Source: Bifidobacterium stellenboschense (GTDB lineage: Bacteria; Actinomycetota; Actinomycetes; Actinomycetales; Bifidobacteriaceae). Taken from it: a stretch of 64,000 bases of DNA. Below are positions 44,332 through 53,465 of this stretch, one piece after another. The notes below the pieces were generated by a model. It searched no databases. It had not been told where the DNA came from and saw nothing but the letters and a program-made list of their open reading frames with translations. Location of the stretch: assembly GCF_000741785.1 (NCBI RefSeq), contig NZ_JGZP01000014.1, positions 124,001 to 188,000 of the forward strand. The letters run 5' to 3'. How positions within the stretch are numbered: position 1 is the stretch's first letter; the number at the start of each line of letters is the position of its first letter. Position numbers and translations under genes: made by a program.

Positions 44332-46545
44332 ATGAGCCATCGGCGGAAGGCGCTGGCGTGCGCGATCGCGCTCGCCGTCGCATCATCGCTCGTTCTGGGC
44401 GGCTCCGTCGCCGCGTCGCTCGCCGGCACGCGCACCGCCGTCCCATCGCTCGACGGCCGTGACGTGTTCACCGTGACCGGATCGGACGGCGCCGACGGCG
44501 CACTGTATCTGGTGAACGATTCGGCGAACGGTGACGCATCGTCGCAGTCGACGGCCGAGTCCGCATCGTCGCAGTCCGCGGCGCGCACGGTGACGCGCGT
44601 GCCGGCAGGCGTGCGCGAACTGCCGATCGCCGCGCACGTCACCTACTCGCTCGACGGTCCGAACGTGGGCCGTGCCGCCATCGCCGGCGCAAGCGGCCTC
44701 GTCGGCGTACACGTCACACTCGAAGCCGAAACGCTCGGCGATGACCTGCCGCGCGCCGCACGCTCGCAACGCATGCTCGTCACGTTCACCGTGCCGACAC
44801 GCGTCGCCGACGACGTGAACGTGGGCGACGGCGCCGTCGTCACCACGAACGGCTCGAACACGGTCGTCGCCGCCGTGATGCGCGTCGGCGAACGGCTCGA
44901 CTGCTACATGACCGCGAAGAAGTTCACGATGGGCGACGTGACCGTCGTCTCCGCCGACGACGTGGCCGCGCTCGCCGATACCGCCGCCGCGATGGGCGAC
45001 GGGTCGATCGACATGGGAGGTGCGAGCGGTGCCGGGTCGGGGTCCGCGGGCATCGGCACGGGTGGCGGCACGGGTGGCGCCGGCGCGCATCAGGACCTCA
45101 TCGACAAGCTCACGAAGCTGCGCGACCTCGAACGGTCGCTCGCCTCCAGCACGATCGCCGCGAAACAAGCCGACTACGACAAGGCGTTCGCCGCCTACAT
45201 GGCCGCCTACGTCGGGTCGTACACGAACCACCTGTCCGGGTCGATCGGATCGAGCACGCAGCTGACCGCGCTCATGGGCACGGCCGGCGAGCTCAGCGGC
45301 GACACCCCGCTCGCCGCCGCCGTCCTCGACGAGGCGAACGCGACCGACGCGCTCGCCTCCGCGCACCAGCACACGGGCGCCGCCGACGCGATCGACCAGG
45401 TGATCCGCATGGTGCGCGCGCAGGGCACCGACGGTCTTGCGGACACGCTGCGTCGCCGCGCCGGCGAAGAGACCACCGAAGGCGCGAAGGCGTATTCGGC
45501 CGGACAATCGCAGCTGTCGCAGGCGATGATCCCGTATTCGATGGCGTACACGGACGCGTATACGAAACACCTGAGCGAACTGACCGGCGGTACGTCCGCG
45601 GGCGCTGCCGCGCATGCGGACGAGGCGAACGCGGCGACCGCGAAGGAGTTCGCGGCGGGTTCCGGCGGCGCGCATGCGGACGACGTCGCGAAGGTGGATG
45701 CGGCGATGGCCGCGCTCGCCGCCGCGCGCGAACGCACCGGCGCCGGCAGCGCGTACCGGCAGGTGCTGTTGCGGTTCGCGGGCGAGTTGAGTGGAGCGGA
45801 TTCCGGTGGCGTCGGTGTTGCGGGCGGTGCGGATTCCGGTGGTTCCGGTTCGGGTGGTTCGGGTGTCGGTGGTGTCGCTGGTGTGTCCGGTGCCGTGGCT
45901 GCGGGCCGGTTCGTCGGTCGCGGCATGGCCGGCGACGATTCGCTCGTCGCGCGCGCCGAAGCGTCGCGGTCGCGGCGGCAGGCCGCGGCCGAGCGGCGCG
46001 CCGCGAAGGCGTCGAGCGGCGACGTGACGACCACGGTGATCGACGAGAACGCGGGCAAGACCGATGCCGGCGACGTGATGAAGTTCGCCGGCGGCGTGCC
46101 GGGGGTCGGCGGCAAGTCGGGTGCGGCGGCGGGAGTGGCATCGGGAACGTCGGCGTCCGGTGGTTCCGGTGGCTCCGGTTCGGGGAACTCGGCTGGTTCG
46201 GGCGGTTCGGCGGGTGGCTCGTCCGCGGGTTCCGGTTCCGGGGCGACGTCGTCCACGGCGTCAGCGTCCGCACTGGCGCAGCTGTCACCGTATATCGGCA
46301 TGGACGGTGCCGCCGGTGCGACGGGCTCGACGGGCGGTGTCGGTGGTTCCGGCACGCGTCTTGTCAACGACACCACGCAGCTCATCGACGACGCCACCGC
46401 GTTCGGTGACGCCGGCACGCTGCTGCGTTCGCTGCTCGCCGATACGACCGTGCAGGCGAAGCTGGGAGTGGGCGGCGCGTCGGCCGCGGGAACCGCATCT
46501 ACGGACGCCGCCACCCGTTTCCTCATCATCGAGCCGGGTGTTTGA
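44332..46545 (+). CDS. Secreted Ser/Gly/Ala-rich protein with a duplicated helical module
   Basis: 737 residues, not recognised. Signal peptide: MSHRRKALACAIALAVASSL with a likely cut near VAASLAG. Residues ~90-220 form a beta-rich domain (VHVTLEAETLGDDLPRAARS, VGDGAVVTTNGSNTVVAAVM, VRVGERLDCYM) resembling SAF/pilus-assembly CpaB-like domains. A helical module then occurs twice: YVGSYTNHLSG... HTGAADAIDQVIRMV (about 290-360) and YTDAYTKHLSE... RTGAGSAYRQVLLRFA (about 405-485). The last 230 residues are Gly/Ser/Val-rich linker ending without anchor or helix. It starts one base after the chorismate mutase stop. Probably secreted; envelope or pilus role is only a guess. Confidence 0.7.
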   Translation: MSHRRKALACAIALAVASSLVLGGSVAASLAGTRTAVPSLDGRDVFTVTGSDGADGALYLVNDSANGDASSQSTAESASSQSAARTVTRVPAGVRELPIAAHVTYSLDGPNVGRAAIAGASGLVGVHVTLEAETLGDDLPRAARSQRMLVTFTVPTRVADDVNVGDGAVVTTNGSNTVVAAVMRVGERLDCYMTAKKFTMGDVTVVSADDVAALADTAAAMGDGSIDMGGASGAGSGSAGIGTGGGTGGAGAHQDLIDKLTKLRDLERSLASSTIAAKQADYDKAFAAYMAAYVGSYTNHLSGSIGSSTQLTALMGTAGELSGDTPLAAAVLDEANATDALASAHQHTGAADAIDQVIRMVRAQGTDGLADTLRRRAGEETTEGAKAYSAGQSQLSQAMIPYSMAYTDAYTKHLSELTGGTSAGAAAHADEANAATAKEFAAGSGGAHADDVAKVDAAMAALAAARERTGAGSAYRQVLLRFAGELSGADSGGVGVAGGADSGGSGSGGSGVGGVAGVSGAVAAGRFVGRGMAGDDSLVARAEASRSRRQAAAERRAAKASSGDVTTTVIDENAGKTDAGDVMKFAGGVPGVGGKSGAAAGVASGTSASGGSGGSGSGNSAGSGGSAGGSSAGSGSGATSSTASASALAQLSPYIGMDGAAGATGSTGGVGGSGTRLVNDTTQLIDDATAFGDAGTLLRSLLADTTVQAKLGVGGASAAGTASTDAATRFLIIEPGV

Positions 46546-46614
46546 ACCGGGTGTTTGAACCGGGCGGCTGTGGCGGACGGCTGTGTCGCCCTCCCGCGGG
46601 TCCGCGGAGAGGGC

Positions 46615-46725
46615 CCATGGTGCGGTGAAATCCCCATGGTGCGGTGAAACTCCCATGGTGCAATCGCCGAAAACCGCGGAATTCCGCCGTTGTGGAGAAA
46701 GTGTGTTACCGCACCATGGGAGTAC
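46615..46725. repeat. 19-bp repeat (x3) with an inverted copy
   Basis: CCATGGTGCGGTGAAA starts at 46615 and 46634; CCATGGTGCAATCGCC at 46653; spacing is exactly 19 bp. An inverted copy, ACCGCACCATGGGAG, lies at about 46708-46722 after CGGAATTCCG. In the spacer between convergent genes. Confidence 0.85.
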
Positions 46726-46728
46726 AAG

Positions 46729-46760
46729 AGGGGCTCCGACCGGATGTGGCCGGAGCCCCT
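46729..46760 (-). terminator. Terminator of valS (possibly bidirectional)
   Basis: AGGGGCTCCG pairs with CGGAGCCCCT across 12 bases, 40 bases beyond the valS stop. Confidence 0.8.
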
Positions 46761-46800
46761 TGGTGGGTACTCGCGCGGGAGACCGCTGCCGCTTGCGCTG

Positions 46801-49593
46801 CTACTTGCGCGGCTTCTTGGCCGGGGGTTCGCCGAGCTCGGACTGCTCGACGATGATTTCGGCTGCGGCTTCGGTCTCGGCCTTGGCCTCCTTGGCGGCG
46901 TCCTTCGCGGCTGCGGCTGCGGCCTCGACGGTCTCCTTGGCGGCCTTGACGGCTGCAGCTGCGGCGGCGAAGTGGATCTTGCCCACCACGCGGCCGGCCT
47001 CGGCGATGTCGTCCAGCGCGCCGGCCAGCGATTCGCGCACGTCGTCGGCCACGCCCAGCGTGACGGACAGGATCGGCGTCTTCATCGAGACCTTCGCCTT
47101 GGACTTGATGCCGCGCAGCGCGGCCAGCGCCTCGCCGGCGTGGTTCAGCAGCTCCGGGGCCACCTTGAACGCGGCCGCTTCGTACACGTCCGGGGTCGGC
47201 CATGCGGCGCGGTGCACCGAACCGGAACCGGCGTGCATCCAGCTCCACACCTCTTCGGTGGCGTACGGCAGGAACGGCGCGAGCAGGCGGGTGAACGCGT
47301 CGAGGCCGAGGCCCAGCGCGGTGCGCGCGGACTTGACGGCCGCCTCGCTCGGCACGTGGCCGGTCGCGTCGGCGGTGCCGTAGGCACGGTTCTTCACCAG
47401 CTCGATGTAGTCGTCGCAGAACTGCCAGAAGTAGTTCTCGATGGCCTCAAGCGCCTTGGAGTGCTCGTAGTTGTTCAGCGCGGCGGTCGCCTCGCGCACC
47501 ACGAGCGCCATGCGGGCCATGGCGGCGCGGTCGAGCGGCTCGGTCACGTCGGCCGGATCCCAGACTGCCTCGGCGCCCTCGGAGACGTGATGGTTCTCGT
47601 CCTCGCGGCCGATGGCCAGTGCGAACTTCGTCGCGTTGAGCAGCTTGATCGCGAGGCGGCGGCCGATCTTCATCTGGCCTTCGTCGTAGGTGGCGTCGAG
47701 GCCGAGGCGCGCGGCGGCGGCCCAGTAGCGCACCGCGTCGGCGCCGAACTGCTCGATCGGCTTGTTCGGCACGACGACGTTGCCCTTGGACTTCGACATC
47801 TTCTTGTGGTCCGGGTCGAGGATCCAGCCGGAGAGCGTCGTGTGCTTCCACGGCAGGCACTTGTTCTCGAGGTGCGCGCGGTCCACGGAGCTGAACAGCC
47901 AGGTGCGGATGATGTCCTGGCCCTGCGGGCGCAGATCCATCGGGAACGTGGCCTTGAACAGCGCCTGGTTCTCCTCGCCGGGCTCCTCCCAGCGGGTCAC
48001 GATCTGCGGGGTGAGCGAGGAGGTCGCCCACGTGTCCATGATGTCCTTCTCGGCGGTGAAGCCGCCGGGCACGTCACGCTGGTCCTCGGTGTAGCCGGCA
48101 GGCACGTCGGTGGTCGGGTCGATCGGCAGGATGTCCTCGGACGGGGTGATCGGGTGGTCGTAGTCGGCCGAACCGTCCTCCTTGACCGGGTACCACAGCG
48201 GGAACGGCACGCCGAAGAAGCGCTGGCGGGAGATCAGCCAGTCGCCGTTGAGGCCGTGCACCCAGTTCTCGTAGCGCACGCGCATGAAGTCCGGGTGGAA
48301 CTCGAGCTCGCGGCCGCGCTCGATGAGCTCGGCGTTCAGCTTCTGGTCGGTGCCGCCGTTCTTCAGGTACCACTGGCGGGAGGTGACGATCTCGAGCGGC
48401 TTGTCGCCCTTCTCGTAGAAGTTCGTCATACGCTTCGTCGGCGTCGGCTCGCCGTCCAGATCGCCGGACTCGCGCAGGTGGTCGACGATGATCTTGCGGG
48501 CGGAGAACGTGGTCTTGCCTTCGGTCTCCTCGAAGATGGCCTTGCCGCCTTCGTCCTCGATCCAGTCCGGCACGTCCATGATGATGCGGCCGTTGCGCTG
48601 GATGATGGAACGGGTCGGCAGGTTCAGGTCACGCCACCACTGCACGTCGGTCACGTCGCCGAAGGTGCAGCACATGGCGATGCCGGCGCCCTTGTCCATC
48701 TCGGCGGCCGGGTGCGCGAGGATCGGCACCTTCACCTTGAACAGCGGGGAGTACACGTACTGGCCGAAGTACTGCTTGTAGCGCTCGTCGTCCGGGTGCG
48801 CGATCAGCGCGCCACAGGCGGCCAGCAGCTCGGGGCGGGTCGTCTCGATGTAGATCGGGGTGCCGTCCTCGAAACGGAACGCGATCTTGTGGTAGAAGCC
48901 CGGGTATTCACGGGATTCGAGCTCGGCCTGGGCCACGGCGGTCTGGAAGGTCACGTCCCACAGGCCCGGGGCGTCCTTCTGGTAGGCCTCGCCGTGCGCA
49001 AGGTTGCGCAGGAACGCCTTCTGGGCCACGCGGCGCGGGTGCTCGCCGATGGTGTGGTAGGTCTGCGACCAGTCGATCGACAGGCCCAGCTTGCGCCACA
49101 GCGCCTCGAACAGCTTCTCGTCCTCGGCGGTGAGCTTCTCGCACAGTTCGATGAAGTTCTGGCGGGAGCACGGCACCTGATCCTTGGCGTCGATCTTCTT
49201 GCCATCGGTGCCTTCGAACGGCGGCTTGAAGTCGGGATCGTACTTGAGGGAGGTGTCGACGCGCACGCCGTAGTAGTTCTGCACGCGGCGCTCGGTCGGC
49301 AGGCCGTTGTCGTCCCAGCCCATCGGGTAGAACACGTCGAAGCCCTGCATACGCTTGAAGCGGGCGATCACGTCCGTGTGCGTGTAGGAGAACACGTGGC
49401 CCACGTGCAGGTGACCGGACACGGTGGGCGGCGGGGTGTCGATGGAGTACACGGCCTTGCGGTCGCGGGTGTCGTTGAACTTGTAGGTGCCCTGTTCGTC
49501 CCAGACGGCACGCCACTTGTCTTCGAGGCCGTCCACGCCCACGCGGTCGGGCAGCGGGGTGAGGTTGGCCGTGATGGATTTGGCTTCAGTCAT
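46801..49593 (-). CDS. valS: Valyl-tRNA synthetase
   Basis: 930 residues. Class I signatures: HIGH box as GHLHVGHVFSYTHTD (PPPTVSGHLHVGH precedes), KMSKS loop as KMSKSKGNVV, and the editing-domain block between them. It charges tRNA(Val) and edits threonine. The C-terminal ~60 residues form an Ala/Lys/Glu-rich coiled-coil extension. ATG 49593 is chosen: the -10 box TAAACT ends seven bases upstream and no Shine-Dalgarno exists, pointing to a leaderless message. No T-box leader is present. Confidence 0.97.
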   Translation of the reverse strand: MTEAKSITANLTPLPDRVGVDGLEDKWRAVWDEQGTYKFNDTRDRKAVYSIDTPPPTVSGHLHVGHVFSYTHTDVIARFKRMQGFDVFYPMGWDDNGLPTERRVQNYYGVRVDTSLKYDPDFKPPFEGTDGKKIDAKDQVPCSRQNFIELCEKLTAEDEKLFEALWRKLGLSIDWSQTYHTIGEHPRRVAQKAFLRNLAHGEAYQKDAPGLWDVTFQTAVAQAELESREYPGFYHKIAFRFEDGTPIYIETTRPELLAACGALIAHPDDERYKQYFGQYVYSPLFKVKVPILAHPAAEMDKGAGIAMCCTFGDVTDVQWWRDLNLPTRSIIQRNGRIIMDVPDWIEDEGGKAIFEETEGKTTFSARKIIVDHLRESGDLDGEPTPTKRMTNFYEKGDKPLEIVTSRQWYLKNGGTDQKLNAELIERGRELEFHPDFMRVRYENWVHGLNGDWLISRQRFFGVPFPLWYPVKEDGSADYDHPITPSEDILPIDPTTDVPAGYTEDQRDVPGGFTAEKDIMDTWATSSLTPQIVTRWEEPGEENQALFKATFPMDLRPQGQDIIRTWLFSSVDRAHLENKCLPWKHTTLSGWILDPDHKKMSKSKGNVVVPNKPIEQFGADAVRYWAAAARLGLDATYDEGQMKIGRRLAIKLLNATKFALAIGREDENHHVSEGAEAVWDPADVTEPLDRAAMARMALVVREATAALNNYEHSKALEAIENYFWQFCDDYIELVKNRAYGTADATGHVPSEAAVKSARTALGLGLDAFTRLLAPFLPYATEEVWSWMHAGSGSVHRAAWPTPDVYEAAAFKVAPELLNHAGEALAALRGIKSKAKVSMKTPILSVTLGVADDVRESLAGALDDIAEAGRVVGKIHFAAAAAAVKAAKETVEAAAAAAKDAAKEAKAETEAAAEIIVEQSELGEPPAKKPRK

Positions 49594-49600
49594 ACACGCG

Positions 49601-49606
49601 AGTTTA
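49601..49606 (-). promoter_or_regulatory. -10 box of valS (leaderless)
   Basis: TAAACT on the minus strand, seven bases before the valS ATG. Confidence 0.6.
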
Positions 49607-49626
49607 TGCGGCTTAGGTGACAACGC

Positions 49627-51204
49627 CTACTGTTTTGCGAGGTTCTTCAGCGGCAGTCGCGTATCGGTGAGCTGGGTGGGGTAGCCGCTCAGCGTCTTGC
49701 GCGCGACGACCGCGTTGCGCTTCGCGTACAGCCAGTCGCTGGCCGCGTCCTCGCTCACCGTGCGCGCGTACGTCTTCAATCCGTTCGCGTAGTCGGTCGC
49801 GTTCGCGGCCGTCGCCGCCGCCGCGTACTGCGACTGCGCGTCCGCGTTCGTATAGTGCGGCGTCGAGTCGGGCGTCGAGAAGATCGCCGATCCGTCTTCG
49901 CCGTCGAGTTCGGTGAGCATGAGCTGGAAGTCGCGTGACTGCGCACGTTGGTCGAGCTGGTCGTCGTCCAGCGTCTCGACGGTGACCTTCACGTTCTGGG
50001 CGTTGTACTGGTCGGCGATCGCCTGCGCGAGCGCCTGATAACGGGTCGGGGCGACGAGCTTCACCGTGCCGACATAGCTGGAGTAGAAGTAGCTCATCAT
50101 CGACTGGCCCTTCGCACTGTCGTACGCCAGCACGGACGTGAGATCCTCGTAGCCGGGTTCGAGCGGCCCGATCGGTCCGCCGAGCACCTGCGCGACGTCC
50201 GCGCGTCCGTTCGCGAGCGCGGACTTGTCGAGCATGAGGCGCATCGCCTGACGCGCCTGCACGTCGGAGAGGATCGAGTCGGCGTCGTTGTTGTACAGCA
50301 GTGACACTTTGCGCGTGCTCGCGCCGGTCGCCGTCGTGAACGACGAATCGTCCTTGAGTGTGTCGGCGGAGACGGCGGAATCCGGCAGGATCATGTCGAA
50401 CCCGCCGAAATCGGCCTGCTTCATCAACGTGTCGTCGTCGGCGAAATACTTGAGCGTGATGGTGCCGATTTTCGCGCCGCCGCCGGAACGCGCCTTGAGC
50501 GTCATCACGCCGTCCTTGAACGACGAGACGGTGAACGGGCCGGAACCGGCGGTCTGCTTCGCGTAGTTCACGTTCGCGTCCGCATCGTAGACGATGCCGA
50601 GGCGGCCGGTGAGCGTGCGCGTGAGCGTCGGATCCGGCTCGCTGAGTGTGATGACCACCGTCGTCGGATTCGGATTCGTGACGGAGGCGAGACGCTTGAA
50701 CTTCGCGTCCGCATCCGGCCACTTGCCTTCCACGGCCTGCTGGATCGACCATACGGCGTCGGTCGAGTCGAGCGTGTCGCCGTTCGCGAACGTGAGACCG
50801 GAACGCATCGTGAGCGTCAACGTCTTGCCGTCCGCCGACGTCTCCCACTTCGACGCGAGACCGCCGGTGATCTGGTTCTTGTCGTCCACGTCGAGCAGCG
50901 TCTCGTACACGTTGCCGATGAGCACGCGGCTCAGGCGGTCGGACTGCGTGCCGGACGCGGTGCGGATGTCGAGCGAATCAGGCACGCCGGTCAGGCCGAT
51001 CGTCACGGAGTCGCCCGACGATGCGCCGCCGCCGAGACCGGGGACGACGCTGCGATGCTGCACCAGCGCCCAGCCGATCCACACGAGCGCGGAGAGCGCG
51101 ATCGCGACGCCGAGGAAGACGCCCCAGCGCGCAAGCTCGCCGAGGGTGTTGCCGTTTCCGTGTGAGGTGTGGGATGCGCGTGTGCCGTTGCCGTGATTCG
51201 CCAT
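49627..51204 (-). CDS. Peptide/oligopeptide ABC transporter substrate-binding protein, membrane-anchored
   Basis: 525 residues. An uncleaved-looking N-terminal anchor (ARWGVFLGVAIALSALVWIGWALVQ, residues ~27-50, split here) replaces a lipobox. The rest is a type 5 solute-binding fold: VPDSLDIRTASGTQSDRL, VYETLLDVDDKNQITGGLA, WETSADGKTLTLTMRSGLTFANGD, YAKQTAGSGPFTVSSF, ARQAMRLMLDKSAL. It would deliver peptides or nickel-like ligands to an ABC importer, none of which is encoded nearby. The ATG at 51204 is preceded by TAGACT seven bases upstream and no ribosome site, so it is a likely leaderless gene. Confidence 0.88.
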   Translation of the reverse strand: MANHGNGTRASHTSHGNGNTLGELARWGVFLGVAIALSALVWIGWALVQHRSVVPGLGGGASSGDSVTIGLTGVPDSLDIRTASGTQSDRLSRVLIGNVYETLLDVDDKNQITGGLASKWETSADGKTLTLTMRSGLTFANGDTLDSTDAVWSIQQAVEGKWPDADAKFKRLASVTNPNPTTVVITLSEPDPTLTRTLTGRLGIVYDADANVNYAKQTAGSGPFTVSSFKDGVMTLKARSGGGAKIGTITLKYFADDDTLMKQADFGGFDMILPDSAVSADTLKDDSSFTTATGASTRKVSLLYNNDADSILSDVQARQAMRLMLDKSALANGRADVAQVLGGPIGPLEPGYEDLTSVLAYDSAKGQSMMSYFYSSYVGTVKLVAPTRYQALAQAIADQYNAQNVKVTVETLDDDQLDQRAQSRDFQLMLTELDGEDGSAIFSTPDSTPHYTNADAQSQYAAAATAANATDYANGLKTYARTVSEDAASDWLYAKRNAVVARKTLSGYPTQLTDTRLPLKNLAKQ

Positions 51205-51211
51205 GTGGCTC

Positions 51212-51217
51212 AGTCTA
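51212..51217 (-). promoter_or_regulatory. -10 box of the peptide-binding protein gene (leaderless)
   Basis: TAGACT on the minus strand ends seven bases before the start codon. Confidence 0.55.
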
Positions 51218-51258
51218 CGCGTGATGGGGAATTCCAGTTCGTCGGTTGCTGTGCGTCG

Positions 51259-51303
51259 ACCACCCCCAGTCAGCCTGTGGCTGACAGCCCCCGCCGGCGG
51301 GAG
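51259..51303 (+). repeat. Double-hairpin element, family I
   Basis: ACCACCCCCAGTCAGCC, stem GTCAGC-CTGT-GGCTGAC, then AGCCCCCGCCGGCGGG. Followed by a second partial stem to 51350. Confidence 0.8.
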
Positions 51304-51368
51304 TGGAACCGCTGGAACCGCCATGCGAAGTGACAGCCCCCGCCGGCGGGGACAGGGAGAGGACCTGG

Positions 51369-52037
51369 TTACGCGACGGACGGTGCGGACGGGCAGGTGG
51401 CGGCGAGCGGGCAGTCGGCGCAGTCGGGCGTGCGCGCGTGGCAGATCGCGCGTCCGAACAGGATGAGACGGTGGCTCAGATCCGTCCACTCCTCGGGCGG
51501 GAAGCACGCGGTGATCTCCTTCTCGACGGCCACCGGATCGGGGTGACGTTCGCGCCAGTCACTGCGCCAGCGCAGGCGTCCGGTCACGCGCATCACGTGC
51601 GTGTCGACGGGGAATCCGGGCACGCCGAACGCGTTGCCGAGCACGACGTTCGCCGTTTTGCGGCCCACGCCCGGCAGGCTCGTGAGTTCCGCCATCGTGC
51701 GTGGCACTTCGCCGCCGAAACGCTCGTCGAGCGCGGCGGCGAGTCCCAGCAGATGCTTCGTCTTGGACCGGTAGAAGCCGAGCGGGTGGATGATGTCCTC
51801 CACGTCCTCGGGATTCGCGACGGCCAGCGCGGCGGCGTCCGGATAGCGGGTGAAGAGCTCCGGCGTGACCGTGTTGACGCGTTTGTCGGTGGTTTGCGCG
51901 CTCAGCACCGTCGCGATGAGCAGTTGCAGCGGCGTCGAGAAGTCGAGCGCGCACTTCGGTTCGGGGAACAGTCCGGTGAGGATCGCGTATTCGTCGTGCA
52001 TGCGGGCGATGCGGGCCCGTTTCGATTCGCGTGGCAT
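51369..52037 (-). CDS. nth: Endonuclease III (DNA glycosylase/AP lyase)
   Basis: 222 residues. Helix-hairpin-helix LPGVGRKTANVVLGNAFG holds the catalytic Lys; the catalytic Asp is in VDTHVMRV. A [4Fe-4S] cluster motif C-x6-C-x2-C-x5-C (CHARTPDCADCPLAATC) ends the protein. It removes oxidised pyrimidines in base-excision repair. ATG 52037 (MPRESKRARIARM) fits the family start; no strong ribosome site is visible. It lies downstream of the OmpR-type regulator gene on the same strand. Confidence 0.96.
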   Translation of the reverse strand: MPRESKRARIARMHDEYAILTGLFPEPKCALDFSTPLQLLIATVLSAQTTDKRVNTVTPELFTRYPDAAALAVANPEDVEDIIHPLGFYRSKTKHLLGLAAALDERFGGEVPRTMAELTSLPGVGRKTANVVLGNAFGVPGFPVDTHVMRVTGRLRWRSDWRERHPDPVAVEKEITACFPPEEWTDLSHRLILFGRAICHARTPDCADCPLAATCPSAPSVA

Positions 52038-52120
52038 ATCGGGATGCTCGGATGATGGGGGAATCAGTGTGATCGATGTGACTGGTGTGATTGGGCTGGA
52101 GCGGTGACGGACCGGACCGG

Positions 52121-52882
52121 TCACTCGTCCTTCGGCGCGTTGCGCGCGGCGGACTTGGCGGCCGACTCCTCGGACTCCTCGTCCGGCGGGTCGAACCGGT
52201 AGCCGACGTTGCGCACGGTGCCGATGAGATGCTCGTATTCGCCGCCGAGCTTGGCGCGCAGACGACGGATGTGCACGTCGACGGTGCGCGTGCCGCCGTA
52301 GTAGTCGTAGCCCCACACCTCCTGCAGCAGCTGCGCGCGCGTGAACACGCGGCCCGGATGCTGCACGAGATACTTGAGCAGTTCGAACTCCTTGTACGCC
52401 AGATCAATCGGGCGGCCGTGCAGGGAGGCGGTGTAGCCGTTCGTGTCCACGATGAGGTCGCCGGAACGGATCTGGCCGTCCTCGGTGGTCACGCCCTTGT
52501 CGCCCGCGGCGGCGTTCGCGCTCACGGCGGGCGCGTTGCCGCGTTCGGAGACGAGACGCAGACGGCCCTCGACCTCCGCCGGCGATGCGGTCGAGACGAC
52601 CACGTCGGCGATGCCCCACTGCGAGTTGACGACGGTGAAGCCGCCTTCGGTGAGGATCAGTACGATCGGCGTGGATAGTCCGGACGCGTGAATGAGATTG
52701 CACAGGGTCTTCGCGGTGGCCAGATCGTCACGGGCGTCGAGGAACAGAATCGTGTTCTCCGGCATCTTCACCAGGCTCGCCGCGTCCATCGGCAGCACGC
52801 GCACGCGGTGGGAGAGCAGAGCGAGCGACGGCAGCACGGACGCGGGGTTGCTTGCGAACGTCATCAACGTCAGATCAGTCAC
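52121..52882 (-). CDS. OmpR/PhoB-type response regulator, atypical receiver (GlnR-like)
   Basis: 253 residues. The receiver-like part (1-125) keeps FLDARDD but lacks a clear Lys/acidic pocket. The C-terminal winged helix is canonical (YKEFELLKYLVQHPGRVFTRAQLL, then VWGYDYYGGTRTVDVHIRRLRAKLG and GYRF). Orphan regulators of this type in actinobacteria include GlnR, which controls nitrogen genes; no sensor kinase gene is adjacent here. GTG 52882 has GAGAGGGG eight bases upstream. The C-terminal tail is Glu/Ala-rich. The GlnR identity is likely but not proven. Confidence 0.85.
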   Translation of the reverse strand: MTDLTLMTFASNPASVLPSLALLSHRVRVLPMDAASLVKMPENTILFLDARDDLATAKTLCNLIHASGLSTPIVLILTEGGFTVVNSQWGIADVVVSTASPAEVEGRLRLVSERGNAPAVSANAAAGDKGVTTEDGQIRSGDLIVDTNGYTASLHGRPIDLAYKEFELLKYLVQHPGRVFTRAQLLQEVWGYDYYGGTRTVDVHIRRLRAKLGGEYEHLIGTVRNVGYRFDPPDEESEESAAKSAARNAPKDE

Positions 52883-53465
52883 GTCTTGCCCCTCTCATGG
52901 CTCGGGCGCATGGTTCGGACGCTGGTCGGACCGGAAAACCTCACCGGGGCGATGACGTCCGTTGCGGGAATGACCGAGCCGGTCGTGCGCCGGATCGGAG
53001 ATTCGTGATGGAAACCCTTACGAATACTGCGCCTCATTCTACGCGCACAGATGGGACACATGATGTTAACTTCTATGACAACAAGAGGCAATATGCGTAC
53101 GAACTTGTGCCGGAAACCGCGGTTTCCGTGGGGCTATGGGGGCCGGTGAGAGCTGACGAGGGAGAATCGTCGGTGGCGGACGGGTCGCACAACGGTCCCG
53201 TCGGAAAATCCGCTGCGAAAATCATGGAAATTGCGATGGAAGACCATCCACCATGTGGTCATGTCCACTATGCGGTCTCTTCGCATTCTGGCGCGCATGG
53301 GCCGCGCGGTTGAGCGGCCTTCATCTCCCTCCCGCCGGCGGGAGGTGGCGCGCGGCGTCGGAGGGTGGCCGCGGACCGGAGGTGGCGCGCGTGGGGCTGC
53401 ATCCGGCGCGGCGGGTAGGATTGGTGCGGTCAACGAGGTCGAGTTGTGGATTCGGGAGTGTGGAT
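52883..53465. other. Divergent spacer: regulator promoter and family II repeat
   Basis: Contains TAGAAT at 53035-53040 on the minus strand, a usable -10 for the regulator; an AT-richer stretch around 53060-53100 with GTTAAC; and a reverse family II element (53330-53372). A 101-codon frame from ATG 53008 on the plus strand has no ribosome site or recognisable similarity. Confidence 0.5.
53330..53372 (-). repeat. Double-hairpin element, family II
   Basis: CTCCCTCCCGCCGGCGGGAGG then GTGGCGCGCGGCGTCGGAGGGTGG; reverse orientation. Confidence 0.75.

Noticed and set aside
49594..49626. T-box leader before valS
   Set aside because: Only 33 bases separate the genes and the start looks leaderless.
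53008..53313. 101-codon plus-strand frame upstream of the regulator gene
   Set aside because: Part of it (FYDNKRQYAYELVPETAV) looks protein-like, but there is no Shine-Dalgarno, no family match that I recognise, and the end is Gly/His-rich filler.
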